A stretch of 50,660 nucleotides of DNA from Levilactobacillus fuyuanensis (GCF_003946395.1 NZ_RHNZ01000020.1:1-50660); one strand, 5' to 3'; positions 7,073 through 15,148 are shown, counted from the stretch's first letter. A program made the numbers and translations. Notes: a model not told the origin generated them from the letters alone.

Positions 7073-7221
7073 TGAAAGAAAAGAAAACTGGGGAGTCGTT
7101 CGGCTTAATCGATTCCGTAATGATTTTTTTAAATCAACATCAGCGATTCGCTAACGTTTGGTTACCAGTTTTGTTAGCCACGGCCACCAGTTTGGCGTGT
7201 TTATGGCTATCGACACAATAA
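7072..7221 (+). CDS. Small putative membrane protein after cro
   Basis: A 49-residue protein whose ATG overlaps the cro stop (TGATG), with GAGGAGGTGA upstream. Residues about 28-45 (VWLPVLLATATSLACLWL) form one probable membrane helix. Its last 71 bases overlap the end of the convergent gene at 7151, and its ribosome-site block is duplicated at 7589. It may be a chimera made when the leftward gene was inserted. Confidence 0.5.
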   Translation: MKEKKTGESFGLIDSVMIFLNQHQRFANVWLPVLLATATSLACLWLSTQ

Positions 7222-7588
7222 TGGGCAATATGACACTTTTGTAGAAGGTTTGTTTGCGAAATTCGAATTGGTTTTCAAAGTAATGCAGACCATGTTCTGT
7301 CAAAACGTATCGTTGAGCCTTATTAATTTCGATGTAATTATTGTGAACCAAGTATTCAAGAGCGCTGTTAAAGTCTTGATATGAAATTCGATTTATTTTA
7401 AAAATGATCGGATCGGAATAAGCAAAGGACCTAAGTTCCTGAATGTTAATTATGTCGGCGCCAAGCATCGTTTTGTGGCAAAGGTGCAAGACAATGCTTG
7501 CCTTTTTATAAAGAATTTCGATAGTAATCGCTCCCTTTTGATAATACCTAATTGTCTCATAAAGAGGACGACTACTAAAACGAGTAAA
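7151..7588 (-). CDS. Accessory winged-helix/membrane protein, start unclear
   Basis: A leftward gene inside the rightward early operon. The reliable part encodes about 140 residues with a winged-helix-like segment (FNSALEYLVHNNYIEINKAQRYVLTEHG) and a C-terminal hydrophobic segment (SVILPIIVSIAI). The frame stays open to 7783, but upstream of 7590 it lies antisense to a well-supported rightward gene, so the real start is probably near 7560-7588 or lost. No in-frame ATG with a ribosome site is present there. It may use a rare start codon or be 5'-truncated. The direct repeat at 7057 and 7592 brackets it. Confidence 0.5.
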   Translation of the reverse strand, partial: FTRFSSRPLYETIRYYQKGAITIEILYKKASIVLHLCHKTMLGADIINIQELRSFAYSDPIIFKINRISYQDFNSALEYLVHNNYIEINKAQRYVLTEHGLHYFENQFEFRKQTFYKSVILPIIVSIAINTPNWWPWLTKLVTKR

Positions 7589-7605
7589 TCTGAGGAGGTG
7601 ATCTG

Positions 7606-7773
7606 ATGAAGAAGGAAGAACAATCTGCGAAGTTAGCAGAAGCTGTTGCTGGTATGACGGAATTTGAGTGGTCCGTTGCGAAAGGACGGGTTGATTGGTT
7701 GTTTGGGAAAAAAGCGTCCAAGCTGCAACTTGAACGCCAAGAAGTCGAAAAAATCCTAAAAAATGGAGTTTAG
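7606..7773 (+). CDS. Small early protein
   Basis: A 55-residue charged protein (MKKEEQSAKLAEAVAGMTEFEW...) with a very strong site (GAGGAGGTGAT) before ATG 7606. It looks fully helical and soluble. Function unknown; the position right after the cro region is typical of small early regulators and excisionase-like proteins, but there is no recognisable DNA-binding motif. Confidence 0.6.
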   Translation: MKKEEQSAKLAEAVAGMTEFEWSVAKGRVDWLFGKKASKLQLERQEVEKILKNGV

Positions 7774-7816
7774 GTTTCATCAACGATTTCTATTTGAAAA
7801 GGAGTCTTGGAGTTGA

Positions 7817-8425
7817 CTATTTATCAAACCGCTTGTGTAGTAACCGCCATAATCCTTCCCGTTTATTTTTTGGAGCGAGATTCATATCTTGAAGGTTCTC
7901 AAGCATTGGTTTACCGATTTCTGGCATTCCTAGCTTTCGCGATTCCTTATTTGCTTCTGTGGTTATCGTAACCATCAAAGCATGGAAATATTTTGCGATT
8001 TCAAGGCTTTGATGTTGTACCGCCTCCTTGGGTGTGGAATTTAAGAAGTCCATGGATATATCTAAACCACTATCTGTTTTTACTGACCCTTGCTCATGAG
8101 CTGAACGAAAATAAAGAATATAGATTTTAAGAATCTCTGGGGAAACGTATTTGATGTTTTCTGTTATCAATTGATCCATTTTATCTACATCCGGATTATT
8201 CCATTTCATCTCTTGATATGAAGCACCGTCTGGGTTTAGTTGGTAGAACCATTTAATCGCAGGAACATAGAATGTTTCATATGCTTCTAACTGTTTTTGA
8301 TGATGAATTTGCCGTTTGTCCTTAACGAACTGATATGCGTCATGTAGAAGAACAGCTAGTATAGTCGCCATTGGTGTCAGAATAAGGGCCCAGTCTTTTG
8401 GCCCCATTACTTGCGCAATAATCAT
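7817..8425 (-). CDS. Leftward membrane-anchored accessory protein
   Basis: A 202-residue protein with an N-terminal membrane helix (about residues 12-30, WALILTPMATILAVLLHDA) followed by a basic helix and a helical cytoplasmic domain. It opposes the early operon and has its own start (ATG 8425), so it is likely expressed from its own promoter in the lysogen. It shares the short-anchor layout of the protein at 4608 but no clear sequence similarity. A phage-exclusion or lysogenic-conversion role is plausible; not recognised. Confidence 0.7.
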   Translation of the reverse strand: MIIAQVMGPKDWALILTPMATILAVLLHDAYQFVKDKRQIHHQKQLEAYETFYVPAIKWFYQLNPDGASYQEMKWNNPDVDKMDQLITENIKYVSPEILKIYILYFRSAHEQGSVKTDSGLDISMDFLNSTPKEAVQHQSLEIAKYFHALMVTITTEANKESRKLGMPEIGKPMLENLQDMNLAPKNKREGLWRLLHKRFDK

Positions 8426-8504
8426 TATTTACCACTCCATTCCGGTATCAATTGTACCAGAGAAGGTGGCTAATATTATTTTTTCAAAGAACGGGGGTGA
8501 CACT

Positions 8505-8567
8505 ATGCTCCAAGTTCTAGCAGCAGGATTACTGATTCTTGTGATTGGACACTGCTCATCAAACTAA
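8505..8567 (+). CDS. Possible 20-residue hydrophobic peptide
   Basis: ATG 8505 follows a GGGGGTGA site and opens a very short frame, MLQVLAAGLLILVIGHCSSN. It could be a small membrane peptide or a leader for the gene downstream. Too short to be certain. Confidence 0.3.
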   Translation: MLQVLAAGLLILVIGHCSSN

Positions 8568-8581
8568 TAGGAGGTGGCAAA

Positions 8582-8752
8582 ATGACACGGCAAGAAAAAA
8601 TTGAAATGGTAGCTGGCACGTCAGGTCGCACAGTTAACTTTATTGAAGAATTAACTGCTGATAACGATCAGCTACTCGAAAATCTGGTTGTAGTTTCTAA
8701 AGCACAAATTGCTAATGACGCAAATGAATCAGCCTTTGAGGCTATGGCTTAA
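8582..8752 (+). CDS. Small early protein
   Basis: A 56-residue acidic protein (MTRQEKIEMVAGTSGRTV...) with AGGAGGTGG before ATG 8582. It appears helical (IEELTADNDQLLENLVVV, possibly a short coiled coil). Unknown function; one of several short rightward early genes with strong ribosome sites. Confidence 0.6.
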   Translation: MTRQEKIEMVAGTSGRTVNFIEELTADNDQLLENLVVVSKAQIANDANESAFEAMA

Positions 8753-8808
8753 TTTTAGTGGAGATGGGTGGCAAGTGAAACTTTACCCGTTTCCAAAGGA
8801 GGAATTTT

Positions 8809-9315
8809 ATGCAAAGCAAGTTCGGAAAACAGCTTGATCTTTTCCTTGAAGGAAACGACCAAGTTAAAGCTAAAGATGTGGCAGAGTCAGTGCCGGTATC
8901 GGAAGGGCAACTCAGCCGTATGCGAAAAGGTGATAGGCAATTTACCAAGCAGTCGGTAAAGGCAATTGCGATGATGGCACACGCAATTACCGTTAATTAT
9001 TCAGCAGCCCGTGCCAATCACGGAATCATTTCTTTTATGATTCGGCCGGGGCGTACGGATGATGTGTTGCAGGCCTTCTCACAGCAAGAAGAGGAAGAAG
9101 ACGATCGAGAAAATATTCAGAAATCGTTCATTAGGGCGGCGACAACGGAACCCAAGCAGCGGAGCAATGAACAGCGTCTATTAATCAAGCAGTTTCTCAA
9201 AGAATTGATTGAAGAAATTGGCTCGGAGATAACGCTGTTCATCAGATGTTGCAAGTACCTAAGAGTCGATCCTCAACCATTCATTGATACTTATAACGAA
9301 AAGCTTGGGGGGTAA
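8809..9315 (+). CDS. Helix-turn-helix regulatory protein
   Basis: A 168-residue protein with an N-terminal lambda-repressor-like fold (about residues 1-55, AKDVAESVPVSEGQLSRMRKGDRQFT), then a linker of Gln/Glu/Asp (QQEEEEDDRE) and a helical C-terminal domain (LIKQFLKELIEEIGSEITLFIRCCKY). AAAGGAGG precedes ATG 8809. Proteins of this type in lactobacillus and lactococcal early regions are secondary regulators. What it controls is unknown. It is followed six bases later by the next gene. Confidence 0.75.
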   Translation: MQSKFGKQLDLFLEGNDQVKAKDVAESVPVSEGQLSRMRKGDRQFTKQSVKAIAMMAHAITVNYSAARANHGIISFMIRPGRTDDVLQAFSQQEEEEDDRENIQKSFIRAATTEPKQRSNEQRLLIKQFLKELIEEIGSEITLFIRCCKYLRVDPQPFIDTYNEKLGG

Positions 9316-9320
9316 TAGTC

Positions 9321-9632
9321 ATGGTAGCAGATAAGATCATCGTTAGTCATGAAGCACCAGACGGGTTCAAACTGATTAGCTTAACTGACTACGAAAAATT
9401 TCATAGTTGGGAGAAACAGCAGCTAAGAATCCAGACTTGGAATTTAAGCCAGTTCGCACGATATAAGTTTGGCACTAAAAACACTAGTCGGGCCTCCAAT
9501 TATCTGTACGAACACGCTGATGATTTAGCCATTACTAATGGCGGGTTCATTGATTACGAGGCAACTCATAACGGCTGGCGAATTCCTGTTGGTCCAATGA
9601 TGGATTACTTGGAGGAACACAAGGAGGGATAA
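9321..9632 (+). CDS. DUF771-like small protein
   Basis: A 103-residue protein. Its C-terminal half (FGTKNTSRASNYLYEH, then ITNGGFIDYEATHNGWRIP and a final helix) matches the layout of DUF771 proteins of lactococcal and lactobacillus phages: a small helix-turn-helix-like unit with NGGF and GW/W motifs. They are early-region proteins of unknown biochemical role. It overlaps nothing and is tightly packed with its neighbours. Confidence 0.65.
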   Translation: MVADKIIVSHEAPDGFKLISLTDYEKFHSWEKQQLRIQTWNLSQFARYKFGTKNTSRASNYLYEHADDLAITNGGFIDYEATHNGWRIPVGPMMDYLEEHKEG

Positions 9633-9634
9633 AG

Positions 9635-9793
9635 ATGGACTTGTTTTATTACTACGTTGGTGAATGCGTGTCATGGTTCGGATTGATTTCTGGGGCAATG
9701 TTTCTAGGCTTCAAGCTTGCAGAGAGCGTCCACGACATGGGCGGCTGGAAAGCATGGGCAATGGATTTCTTCGGATTGGAGGACAAAAAATGA
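9635..9793 (+). CDS. Small membrane-associated protein
   Basis: A 52-residue protein (MDLFYYYVGECVSWFGLISG...) with AAGGAGGG before ATG 9635. Residues about 9-27 are hydrophobic enough for one membrane helix. It ends in an ATGA overlap with the next short frame. Unknown function. Confidence 0.55.
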   Translation: MDLFYYYVGECVSWFGLISGAMFLGFKLAESVHDMGGWKAWAMDFFGLEDKK

Positions 9794-9912
9794 CATTTTG
9801 GCATAAAAAAAGAGCTCTGAGTGGCAGCTCAGAACTCAAAGATAAATTACATTTATCCTATTTCTATAACCTTAATTCTACTCCAGACGGGCGGTGGTTG
9901 CAATGGCGATGA
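9790..9912 (+). CDS. Possible 40-residue protein
   Basis: The ATG overlaps the previous stop (ATGA), which favours coupled translation. The frame contains a strong hairpin that works as a leftward terminator (9805-9837), so it may be non-coding. Low confidence. Confidence 0.3.
   Translation: MTFWHKKRALSGSSELKDKLHLSYFYNLNSTPDGRWLQWR
9805..9837 (-). terminator. Leftward intrinsic terminator inside the early operon
   Basis: Reading leftward, GAGTTCTGAG pairs with CTCAGAGCTC around CTGCCA, then a run of seven Ts. The one imperfect position is a G-U pair in leftward RNA but an A-C mismatch in rightward RNA, and the T-run exists only leftward, so it is polar against antisense transcription. Confidence 0.7.
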
Positions 9913-10196
9913 ACGTACCAGATCATGCAACATTCGATTTTGTCCGGTACATGAATCGGCTGGAATCGCAGCCTGAAACGGGATTCATGGTCAAAGATAC
10001 CAATGGCAACCCCATGATTTCTGGTGAAACTTATTGGGAAGCAGAAGGCCGATATGTGCCGACCGATGAAGATTCAATGCACGACTTTTTAGATGCTGAG
10101 GGTGAGGATTACGGAGCCCAGATTGATTGGGACTATGACCATCTGGCAGCTATCTTGGAAGATTTTAAAGGCGCGGAGGTGATCTCATGGACGTAG
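9903..10196 (+). CDS. Acidic early protein of unknown function
   Basis: A 97-residue, strongly acidic protein (many Asp/Glu, DYGAQIDWDYDHLAA). The start is uncertain: ATG 9903 follows a GGTGG, and ATG 9909 or GTG 9894 are alternatives. It has no membrane segment. Acidic early proteins can be DNA mimics, but nothing beyond composition supports that here. It overlaps the next gene by ten bases. Confidence 0.6.
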   Translation: MAMNVPDHATFDFVRYMNRLESQPETGFMVKDTNGNPMISGETYWEAEGRYVPTDEDSMHDFLDAEGEDYGAQIDWDYDHLAAILEDFKGAEVISWT

Positions 10197-10402
10197 TCAA
10201 GGTACACACAAGCAGTCGTTTCCAGCCTAAAGCAGTGGTTGCTACTAATTTAGCTGAACTAGATGACATTAAATCTGATCTGTTTAAGGAAGTTCAATTG
10301 TTGGCCGAGAATGATCGGCTTAGCAATGATGAGATTGATCGGCTATACAGTATCAGCGACGAGCTTGTTGCTTGGTCACCCAATTTGGAGGAGGAAGAAT
10401 AA
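10187..10402 (+). CDS. Small early protein upstream of recT
   Basis: A 71-residue acidic helical protein (LAELDDIKSDLFKEVQLL, LSNDEIDRLYSISDELV) with GGAGGTGAT before ATG 10187. Its stop is immediately followed by the recT start, so it is co-translated with the recombination genes. Function unknown. Confidence 0.65.
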   Translation: MDVVKVHTSSRFQPKAVVATNLAELDDIKSDLFKEVQLLAENDRLSNDEIDRLYSISDELVAWSPNLEEEE

Positions 10403-11464
10403 ATGGCTACAAACGAAGTTGCAGAAACCCAGCGCTCACTAGATGCGGGTGTTCAGAACCAAATCAATCAAATGATTAATCAGGAGAACGGGTTGAAGTT
10501 GCCAGCAAACTATGCCGTAGGAAACGCCCTCAAGTCCGCATTCTTCGCGCTAAAGGGAAATAACGATGGGGACTTGATTCAAGTGGCTACTCACATGCCT
10601 GAAATGAAGACTTCAATCGCCAATGCCCTCATGGATATGGTGGTTCAGGGATTAACACCGGCCAAGACCCAAGTGTACTTCATCAGATATGGCAATCAGG
10701 TTAAAATGCAGCGTTCCTACTTTGGGACGCAGGCGGCTCTAAAGCGACTATCTGAGGTACACGACTGCTGGGCAAATGTGGTTCATGAAGGTGACGGGCT
10801 GGAAATCGGTGCCCAAAATGATCGTTTGGTCGTAAGGGATTGGAAGCCAACGTTGGAGGGACTCGATAAGGAAATTAAGTACGTTTATGCCGTTATTGAG
10901 ATGGCTGACGGAACTCACCAGCATACTATCATGACCTTCAAGCAAATCAAAAATAGCTGGTCACAGACACGGTCTAAAGGGGCTGTGCAGAACAAGTTCA
11001 GTGACGAGATGGCTAAACGAACGGTGCTTAATCGGGCCGCCAAGAATATCTTGAACACCAGTGATGATTCTGATTTGGTAGTAGGAGCCATCAATAACAC
11101 TACTTCCAACGAGTATGACGATGATCAAACAGCCAAAGATGTGACACCTAAAAAGGTTACAGATTTGATCGGTAATGCGGATACAGAGGAACCAACGCCT
11201 CCTGAACCCGTTGAACAAGCAGAAACGGATGAACCGGCAGAACAAGAAGAACCGGTTGATACAAATACGGACGAAAGTAGCTCTGACGATATTCGCTCTA
11301 TTGAAAATATGAAACCGGGTGATAAGCAAGACAAGGACACTGTCAACAATATTTTGGATGGCCTTGAAGAATCTGAAAATCATAAGGGGGATGGTGACGA
11401 TGCAAGCAGCACCGAAGAAGGACAGGGTGAACTCTTCCCACCAGACGTTCATTCTAAATTCTGA
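10403..11464 (+). CDS. recT: RecT-family single-strand annealing protein
   Basis: A 353-residue RecT homologue that anneals complementary single strands during phage recombination. The conserved core runs to about residue 235 and shows the family signatures GLTPAKTQVYFIRYGNQVKMQRSYFGTQA and the KNILN helix near the end. The last 100 residues are an acidic, disordered tail rich in Glu, Pro, Asp and Thr. GGAGGAGG precedes ATG 10403. It overlaps the downstream nuclease gene, its usual partner. Confidence 0.93.
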   Translation: MATNEVAETQRSLDAGVQNQINQMINQENGLKLPANYAVGNALKSAFFALKGNNDGDLIQVATHMPEMKTSIANALMDMVVQGLTPAKTQVYFIRYGNQVKMQRSYFGTQAALKRLSEVHDCWANVVHEGDGLEIGAQNDRLVVRDWKPTLEGLDKEIKYVYAVIEMADGTHQHTIMTFKQIKNSWSQTRSKGAVQNKFSDEMAKRTVLNRAAKNILNTSDDSDLVVGAINNTTSNEYDDDQTAKDVTPKKVTDLIGNADTEEPTPPEPVEQAETDEPAEQEEPVDTNTDESSSDDIRSIENMKPGDKQDKDTVNNILDGLEESENHKGDGDDASSTEEGQGELFPPDVHSKF

Positions 11465-12254
11465 TAATTATTACAGCCAGAAGGCCAATAGAAACTTCAT
11501 GAGTCCAACTTGGTTTAAGAAGTTCGTTGCCTGTGAGGCAGAGGCATTAGCTGAATTGAGAGGTGAGTGGGCACCCGATGAGGATAAGACCGCTTTATTA
11601 GTTGGTAATGACCTGCACAGCTATTTTGAGTCGTCTGAGGCCCATGAACGGTTCTTAGATGCCAACAAGGAAGTGATGTTATCCAGTCGTGGTAAGACTA
11701 AAGGCCAGCTAAAAAGTGAGTACAAGCAGGCCGACATCATGATTGACTCGCTCAAAAATGACAAGACGTTCACACAGTTATATCAAGGTGAAAAGGAATC
11801 AATCGTTACTGGCGTAATTTCTGGCGTTAAATGGATGGGCAAGTTGGACTGTTTGAACTTAGATCGTGGGTATTTCATCGATCTAAAGACAACACAGGAA
11901 CTGTCTAAGCGGTTTTGGGATAGCCGTACCCGTCAGTGGGTACCATTCGTTCTGAAATATGACTACCAGCTTCAAATGGCTGTCTATCGCGAGCTAGTCA
12001 AGCAGCAGTACGGAATCGAGTGTGAACCCTACATTGTTGCAGTAACAAAGCAAAGTCCGCCGGATAAGGCGGTTATCACGATTCCTCATGAGTATATGGA
12101 GGATGCCTTGCAACGAATAGACGAGCAACTGCCCCATTTTGAGGATGTAATTGCTGGTGTACAGGCCCCTGTTCCATGTGGTAGCTGTGCTTATTGCCGT
12201 GAACATAAGCAGCTTGAAAACATCATCAGCGTTGATGACTTACTAGACAGTTAG
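11400..12254 (+). CDS. DUF3799-type PD-(D/E)XK exonuclease (RecE-like)
   Basis: A 284-residue nuclease expected to resect DNA ends for RecT. Catalytic elements visible are Asp in MGKLDCLNL, the DLKTT strand (D-x-K) near residue 165, and a downstream Gln/Tyr helix (YDYQLQMAVYRE). A CGSCAYC cluster near residue 260 may bind metal or an iron-sulfur cluster, as in Cas4/AddB-type nucleases. ATG 11400 follows AAGGGGG at nine bases; 11391 is an alternative. The gene starts 64 bases inside recT. Confidence 0.85.
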   Translation: MQAAPKKDRVNSSHQTFILNSDNYYSQKANRNFMSPTWFKKFVACEAEALAELRGEWAPDEDKTALLVGNDLHSYFESSEAHERFLDANKEVMLSSRGKTKGQLKSEYKQADIMIDSLKNDKTFTQLYQGEKESIVTGVISGVKWMGKLDCLNLDRGYFIDLKTTQELSKRFWDSRTRQWVPFVLKYDYQLQMAVYRELVKQQYGIECEPYIVAVTKQSPPDKAVITIPHEYMEDALQRIDEQLPHFEDVIAGVQAPVPCGSCAYCREHKQLENIISVDDLLDS

Positions 12255-12265
12255 GGGGTGCGTAA

Positions 12266-13207
12266 ATGGCACGTCCAATAAAAAAAGGAATTGATTACTA
12301 TTCAATAGATGTTGATTTTCTCAGAGATATCAAGATTCGAAAGATCATGCGTTCTTGTGGAATCGCTACAGGGTCCATCTTGCTGAGCCTGCTGGGTAAT
12401 ATTTATCGTGATGAAGGGTATTACGCCGTGTGGGATTCAGATATGTGCTTCTTGGTGGCTGACGAAGTCGGTACCAAGGAAAGTGCGGTAGATGAACTGG
12501 TAAAACGGGCCACAGAAGTTGGATTCTTCGATAATGGCATGTTTGAAAAATATCACATTTTAACTTCCCATGGTATTCAGGCTAGATATGAGCAGGCAGC
12601 GCGCCAGAAGAAAAATCACCATATCGAACCAAAATTTAGTTTATTGCGGGTTTCCAACGTTGGAAACCGAGTAACTAACACTGATAACTACGTTTCCAAC
12701 GTTGAGAGTACACAAAGTATATTAAAGGATACTAAAGGAAATAATAGTAAATCAGATAATACTAAACCAAAGGTGACTGATGACCAGCTTCGAGAAAGAT
12801 TCAATCTTGGATTTTGGCTAACCTATCCAAAAAAACAAGGATTCGATAAGGCATTTGATGAGTTTAAGATTGCCATTGACAACGGATTTAGTCCCGATGA
12901 CATTGAAACTGGCGCCAAGAAGTATGCAGAATACTGCAAAATTAAAAAACGGACTGAACAGTATACCAAGAATCCTGATAACTGGATTGCTGAGCACAGG
13001 TGGACTGACACATTGGATATGCTGCCTGATCCACCGCGTCAGGGGCAGAAGACAACCACCAAAGAAACCTTGCCAGACTGGGCGCAATCGGGGGCCACTC
13101 CAACGGCTACCCGAACTAAGCTAACGCCCGATCAGCAGGCAGAGATTAGCGCGCGGATAGCACGATTACAGCAGAATGGAAAAACAGAACAGGAGGCAAC
13201 ATCATGA
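12266..13207 (+). CDS. Replisome organiser (DUF4373/DnaD-like)
   Basis: A 313-residue initiator. The N-terminal ~110 residues are a DUF4373-type winged helix (GIDYYSIDVDFLRDIKIRKIMRSCG..., YYAVW), the middle is a variable, Asn/Lys/Thr-rich linker, and residues about 175-260 are a DnaD-like helical domain (FWLTYPKKQGFDKAFDEF, YCKIKKRTEQYTKNPDNWI). Such proteins bind the phage origin and recruit the host helicase. The linker DNA holds the candidate origin (12649-12770). No separate helicase or loader gene follows, so host functions are probably used. Confidence 0.85.
   Translation: MARPIKKGIDYYSIDVDFLRDIKIRKIMRSCGIATGSILLSLLGNIYRDEGYYAVWDSDMCFLVADEVGTKESAVDELVKRATEVGFFDNGMFEKYHILTSHGIQARYEQAARQKKNHHIEPKFSLLRVSNVGNRVTNTDNYVSNVESTQSILKDTKGNNSKSDNTKPKVTDDQLRERFNLGFWLTYPKKQGFDKAFDEFKIAIDNGFSPDDIETGAKKYAEYCKIKKRTEQYTKNPDNWIAEHRWTDTLDMLPDPPRQGQKTTTKETLPDWAQSGATPTATRTKLTPDQQAEISARIARLQQNGKTEQEATS
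12649..12770. other. Candidate phage replication origin
   Basis: A perfect 20-bp palindrome, GGTTTCCAACGTTGGAAACC (12649-12668), is followed by a second 13-base copy of GTTTCCAACGTTG at 12692-12704 and then about 60 bases that are nearly all A/T with repeated GATACT/GATAATACT. Origins inside the replisome-organiser gene, with repeats followed by an AT-rich unwinding segment, are known in related phages. Confidence 0.6.
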
Positions 13208-13929
13208 ACGACTTAGTAATTATGAAAAATCGGCAGGCAGTCACCACTAGCTTGCAGGTAGCAGAGGCATTTGGAAAGCAGCATAAGGACGTGATGGATA
13301 CCATTCGTCGCAAGCTTCAATCGGCGGAAAATTCCGCGCATTACCAGAGCATGTTTGCAGAGGGCACCTACCGCGATAGTCGGGGAAGAAGCCAGAGCAT
13401 GTACTACATGAACCGCAATGGCTGGACCTTCATTGCTATGGGGTTCACCGGTGATAAAGCTGACAAGTTCAAGCTGGCTTACATCGATGCGTTCGATGCC
13501 ATGCAAGACGAGTTGGAGCGCCAAGCAAGCTTGCCAATGACGCCAGAAGAGAAGCTGGCACTGGTCATGGAGACTGGCAATCGGGCCAACAAGCGGCTGA
13601 CACACGTTGAAGGGCGCCTGACAGACCTAGAGAAGAATCAGAAGCTGGATGCCGGTGAGTACAACTGGCTGGGACGCCGGATCAGCAAGGCGGTGAGAGA
13701 CTACATGGGTCTGCAACGCCTAAAGCTGAGTACTAAGCAGCGGTCGGAGCTGTTCCGTGACATCAACATCGGCGTCTGCACGGTGGCTCACGTCAAGACG
13801 CGTACGCAGATTCGCGAAGGGTACTTTGACAGCGTGTCGGACTACATCAGCGACTGGGTGCCGTCTACGGCGACACTGGCCATCATCAAGCAATTGGGTA
13901 CTGAGATGCCTGTTGCTCAGGAGGCGTAG
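13204..13929 (+). CDS. Rha-family regulatory protein (antirepressor-like)
   Basis: A 241-residue protein. The N-terminal ~105 residues are a Rha/pRha domain (SLQVAEAFGKQHKDVMDTIRR, YYMNRNGWTFIAMGFTGDKADKFKLAYIDAF). Residues about 120-235 form an ORF6C-like C-terminal domain ending in a helix. Rha proteins interfere with growth when host regulation fails, and Rha/ORF6C proteins can act as antirepressors. The gene appears GC-richer than its neighbours, hinting at recent exchange. Its start overlaps the stop of the replisome organiser by four bases. Confidence 0.85.
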   Translation: MNDLVIMKNRQAVTTSLQVAEAFGKQHKDVMDTIRRKLQSAENSAHYQSMFAEGTYRDSRGRSQSMYYMNRNGWTFIAMGFTGDKADKFKLAYIDAFDAMQDELERQASLPMTPEEKLALVMETGNRANKRLTHVEGRLTDLEKNQKLDAGEYNWLGRRISKAVRDYMGLQRLKLSTKQRSELFRDINIGVCTVAHVKTRTQIREGYFDSVSDYISDWVPSTATLAIIKQLGTEMPVAQEA

Positions 13930-13931
13930 GG

Positions 13932-14357
13932 ATGAGAGATATTAGATTTAGAGCGTGGGATAAATCAGCCAAGTGGATGCTTCAGGTTGAACAGCTAGCA
14001 TTTAGTGACAGTGGGAAATTGGTTGCTGTGTACACCGATGGTCCTGACTTTTCAAACGATCCAATTATTTTACAGGGTGACAAACCTGATTTAGACGAAG
14101 TTTTAATTGAACAGTACACCGGCCTTAAGGACGTCAACGGCGAGTTAATCTACGAGGGCGACATCGTTCGCGTATGGGATAACGGTACTGGTTTTGTGAC
14201 ATTTAAAAATGGATCTTTCATAGTTGACCTTGGACTAGATGATAATTCGTCACTTTCTTCGGAAGCCTACCCGCTACTTACGTGGAATTCAGGGGACTAT
14301 GAAATCGTTGGTAATATCCACAAGAACCCAGATTTACTGGAGGCGCCACATGATTAA
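13932..14357 (+). CDS. YopX-family protein
   Basis: A 141-residue protein with the YopX layout: MRDIRFRAWDKSAKWM at the start, EQYTGLKDVNGELIYEGDIVRV in the middle and DYEIVGNIHKNPDLL near the end. Common in early regions of Gram-positive phages; its biochemical role is unknown. It overlaps the RusA gene by eight bases. Confidence 0.88.
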   Translation: MRDIRFRAWDKSAKWMLQVEQLAFSDSGKLVAVYTDGPDFSNDPIILQGDKPDLDEVLIEQYTGLKDVNGELIYEGDIVRVWDNGTGFVTFKNGSFIVDLGLDDNSSLSSEAYPLLTWNSGDYEIVGNIHKNPDLLEAPHD

Positions 14358-14850
14358 GTACCCAAATGGCGGCGCACCGGAACGCTCCATGCTGTCAGAG
14401 ATGATCAACCATCAACACGATGTCCTTCAAAGCCAGCGCGTGCTGGCGTGTGTAATCGTCCATGGTGATCCAGTCCAAGCCGGGCGGCCACGATTCAACA
14501 GTAAGACTAGAAAAGCCCATGACCCGGAGAAGAGCCGCGAGTACAAAGCGATGGTCAAGGAGTCGGCGGCATTGCAGTATCACGGGCCGTTGATTGCGGA
14601 TAAGGCGATTGCGGTCGATATCAATATCTATCGGTCAATCCAGAAATCGGCGAGTCACAAGGAACACAGCCTGCGGGCCGCAGGGGAGCATAGGCCCATT
14701 GTTAAGCCCGACACGTCCAACTATGTCAAATTGATTGAGGACGCGCTCACAGGCGTTATCTGGGAGGATGACAATCTCATCGTTAGTCTGGTAGCTAAGA
14801 AGTACTACTCAGATGACCCGCGAATTGAGGTCACGGTTACGGAGGCGTGA
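14350..14850 (+). CDS. RusA-type Holliday-junction resolvase
   Basis: A 166-residue endonuclease that resolves branched DNA before packaging. The typical acidic active-site block KPDTSNYVKLIEDALTG...WEDDN is at about residues 117-140, and GRPRF near residue 40 is the usual N-terminal motif. ATG 14350 is chosen over the open upstream frame because GGAGGCG precedes it and the upstream part is antisense-free YopX coding sequence. Confidence 0.9.
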   Translation: MIKYPNGGAPERSMLSEMINHQHDVLQSQRVLACVIVHGDPVQAGRPRFNSKTRKAHDPEKSREYKAMVKESAALQYHGPLIADKAIAVDINIYRSIQKSASHKEHSLRAAGEHRPIVKPDTSNYVKLIEDALTGVIWEDDNLIVSLVAKKYYSDDPRIEVTVTEA

Positions 14851-14851
14851 A

Positions 14852-15148
14852 ATGAGTAAGAATGAAAATTCCGAAGCTTGGAAAGAATACCACCGAATGT
14901 GGCAGCAGAGTCGCTGGGACCACAGCAAAGATGAAGTCTACTGGCTTAAGGAAATCGTCAGTCGAGGCGTGATAAAGAAGGTGACTGAGGCTAGAAGTAG
15001 TAATGGCCTGTACCAACTGACTACGAATCTGGGAATCGTGGATTACTGGACGACAACTGGTAAATGGTTCATTCGTAGCCAGCGGCAATACGGTCGTGGT
15101 CACATCGAGTTGCTTAAGCTGATAGGGACCGATGGCGATGTTAGTTAG
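14852..15148 (+). CDS. Small early protein
   Basis: A 98-residue protein (MSKNENSEAWKEYHRMWQQ...) with GGAGGCG before ATG 14852. It is rich in Trp, Arg and Lys and looks like a helical N-terminus plus a small beta sheet (YQLTTNLGIVDYWTTTGKWFI), perhaps nucleic-acid binding. Unknown. It overlaps the next short gene by 17 bases. Confidence 0.65.
   Translation: MSKNENSEAWKEYHRMWQQSRWDHSKDEVYWLKEIVSRGVIKKVTEARSSNGLYQLTTNLGIVDYWTTTGKWFIRSQRQYGRGHIELLKLIGTDGDVS

Noticed and set aside
7588-7783. N-terminal extension of the leftward gene at 7151
   Set aside because: It is antisense to a rightward gene with a strong ribosome site, and its composition is not protein-like.
9664-9912. 82-codon rightward frame
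   Set aside because: Most of it lies over a better-supported 52-residue gene in another frame and it has no ribosome site.
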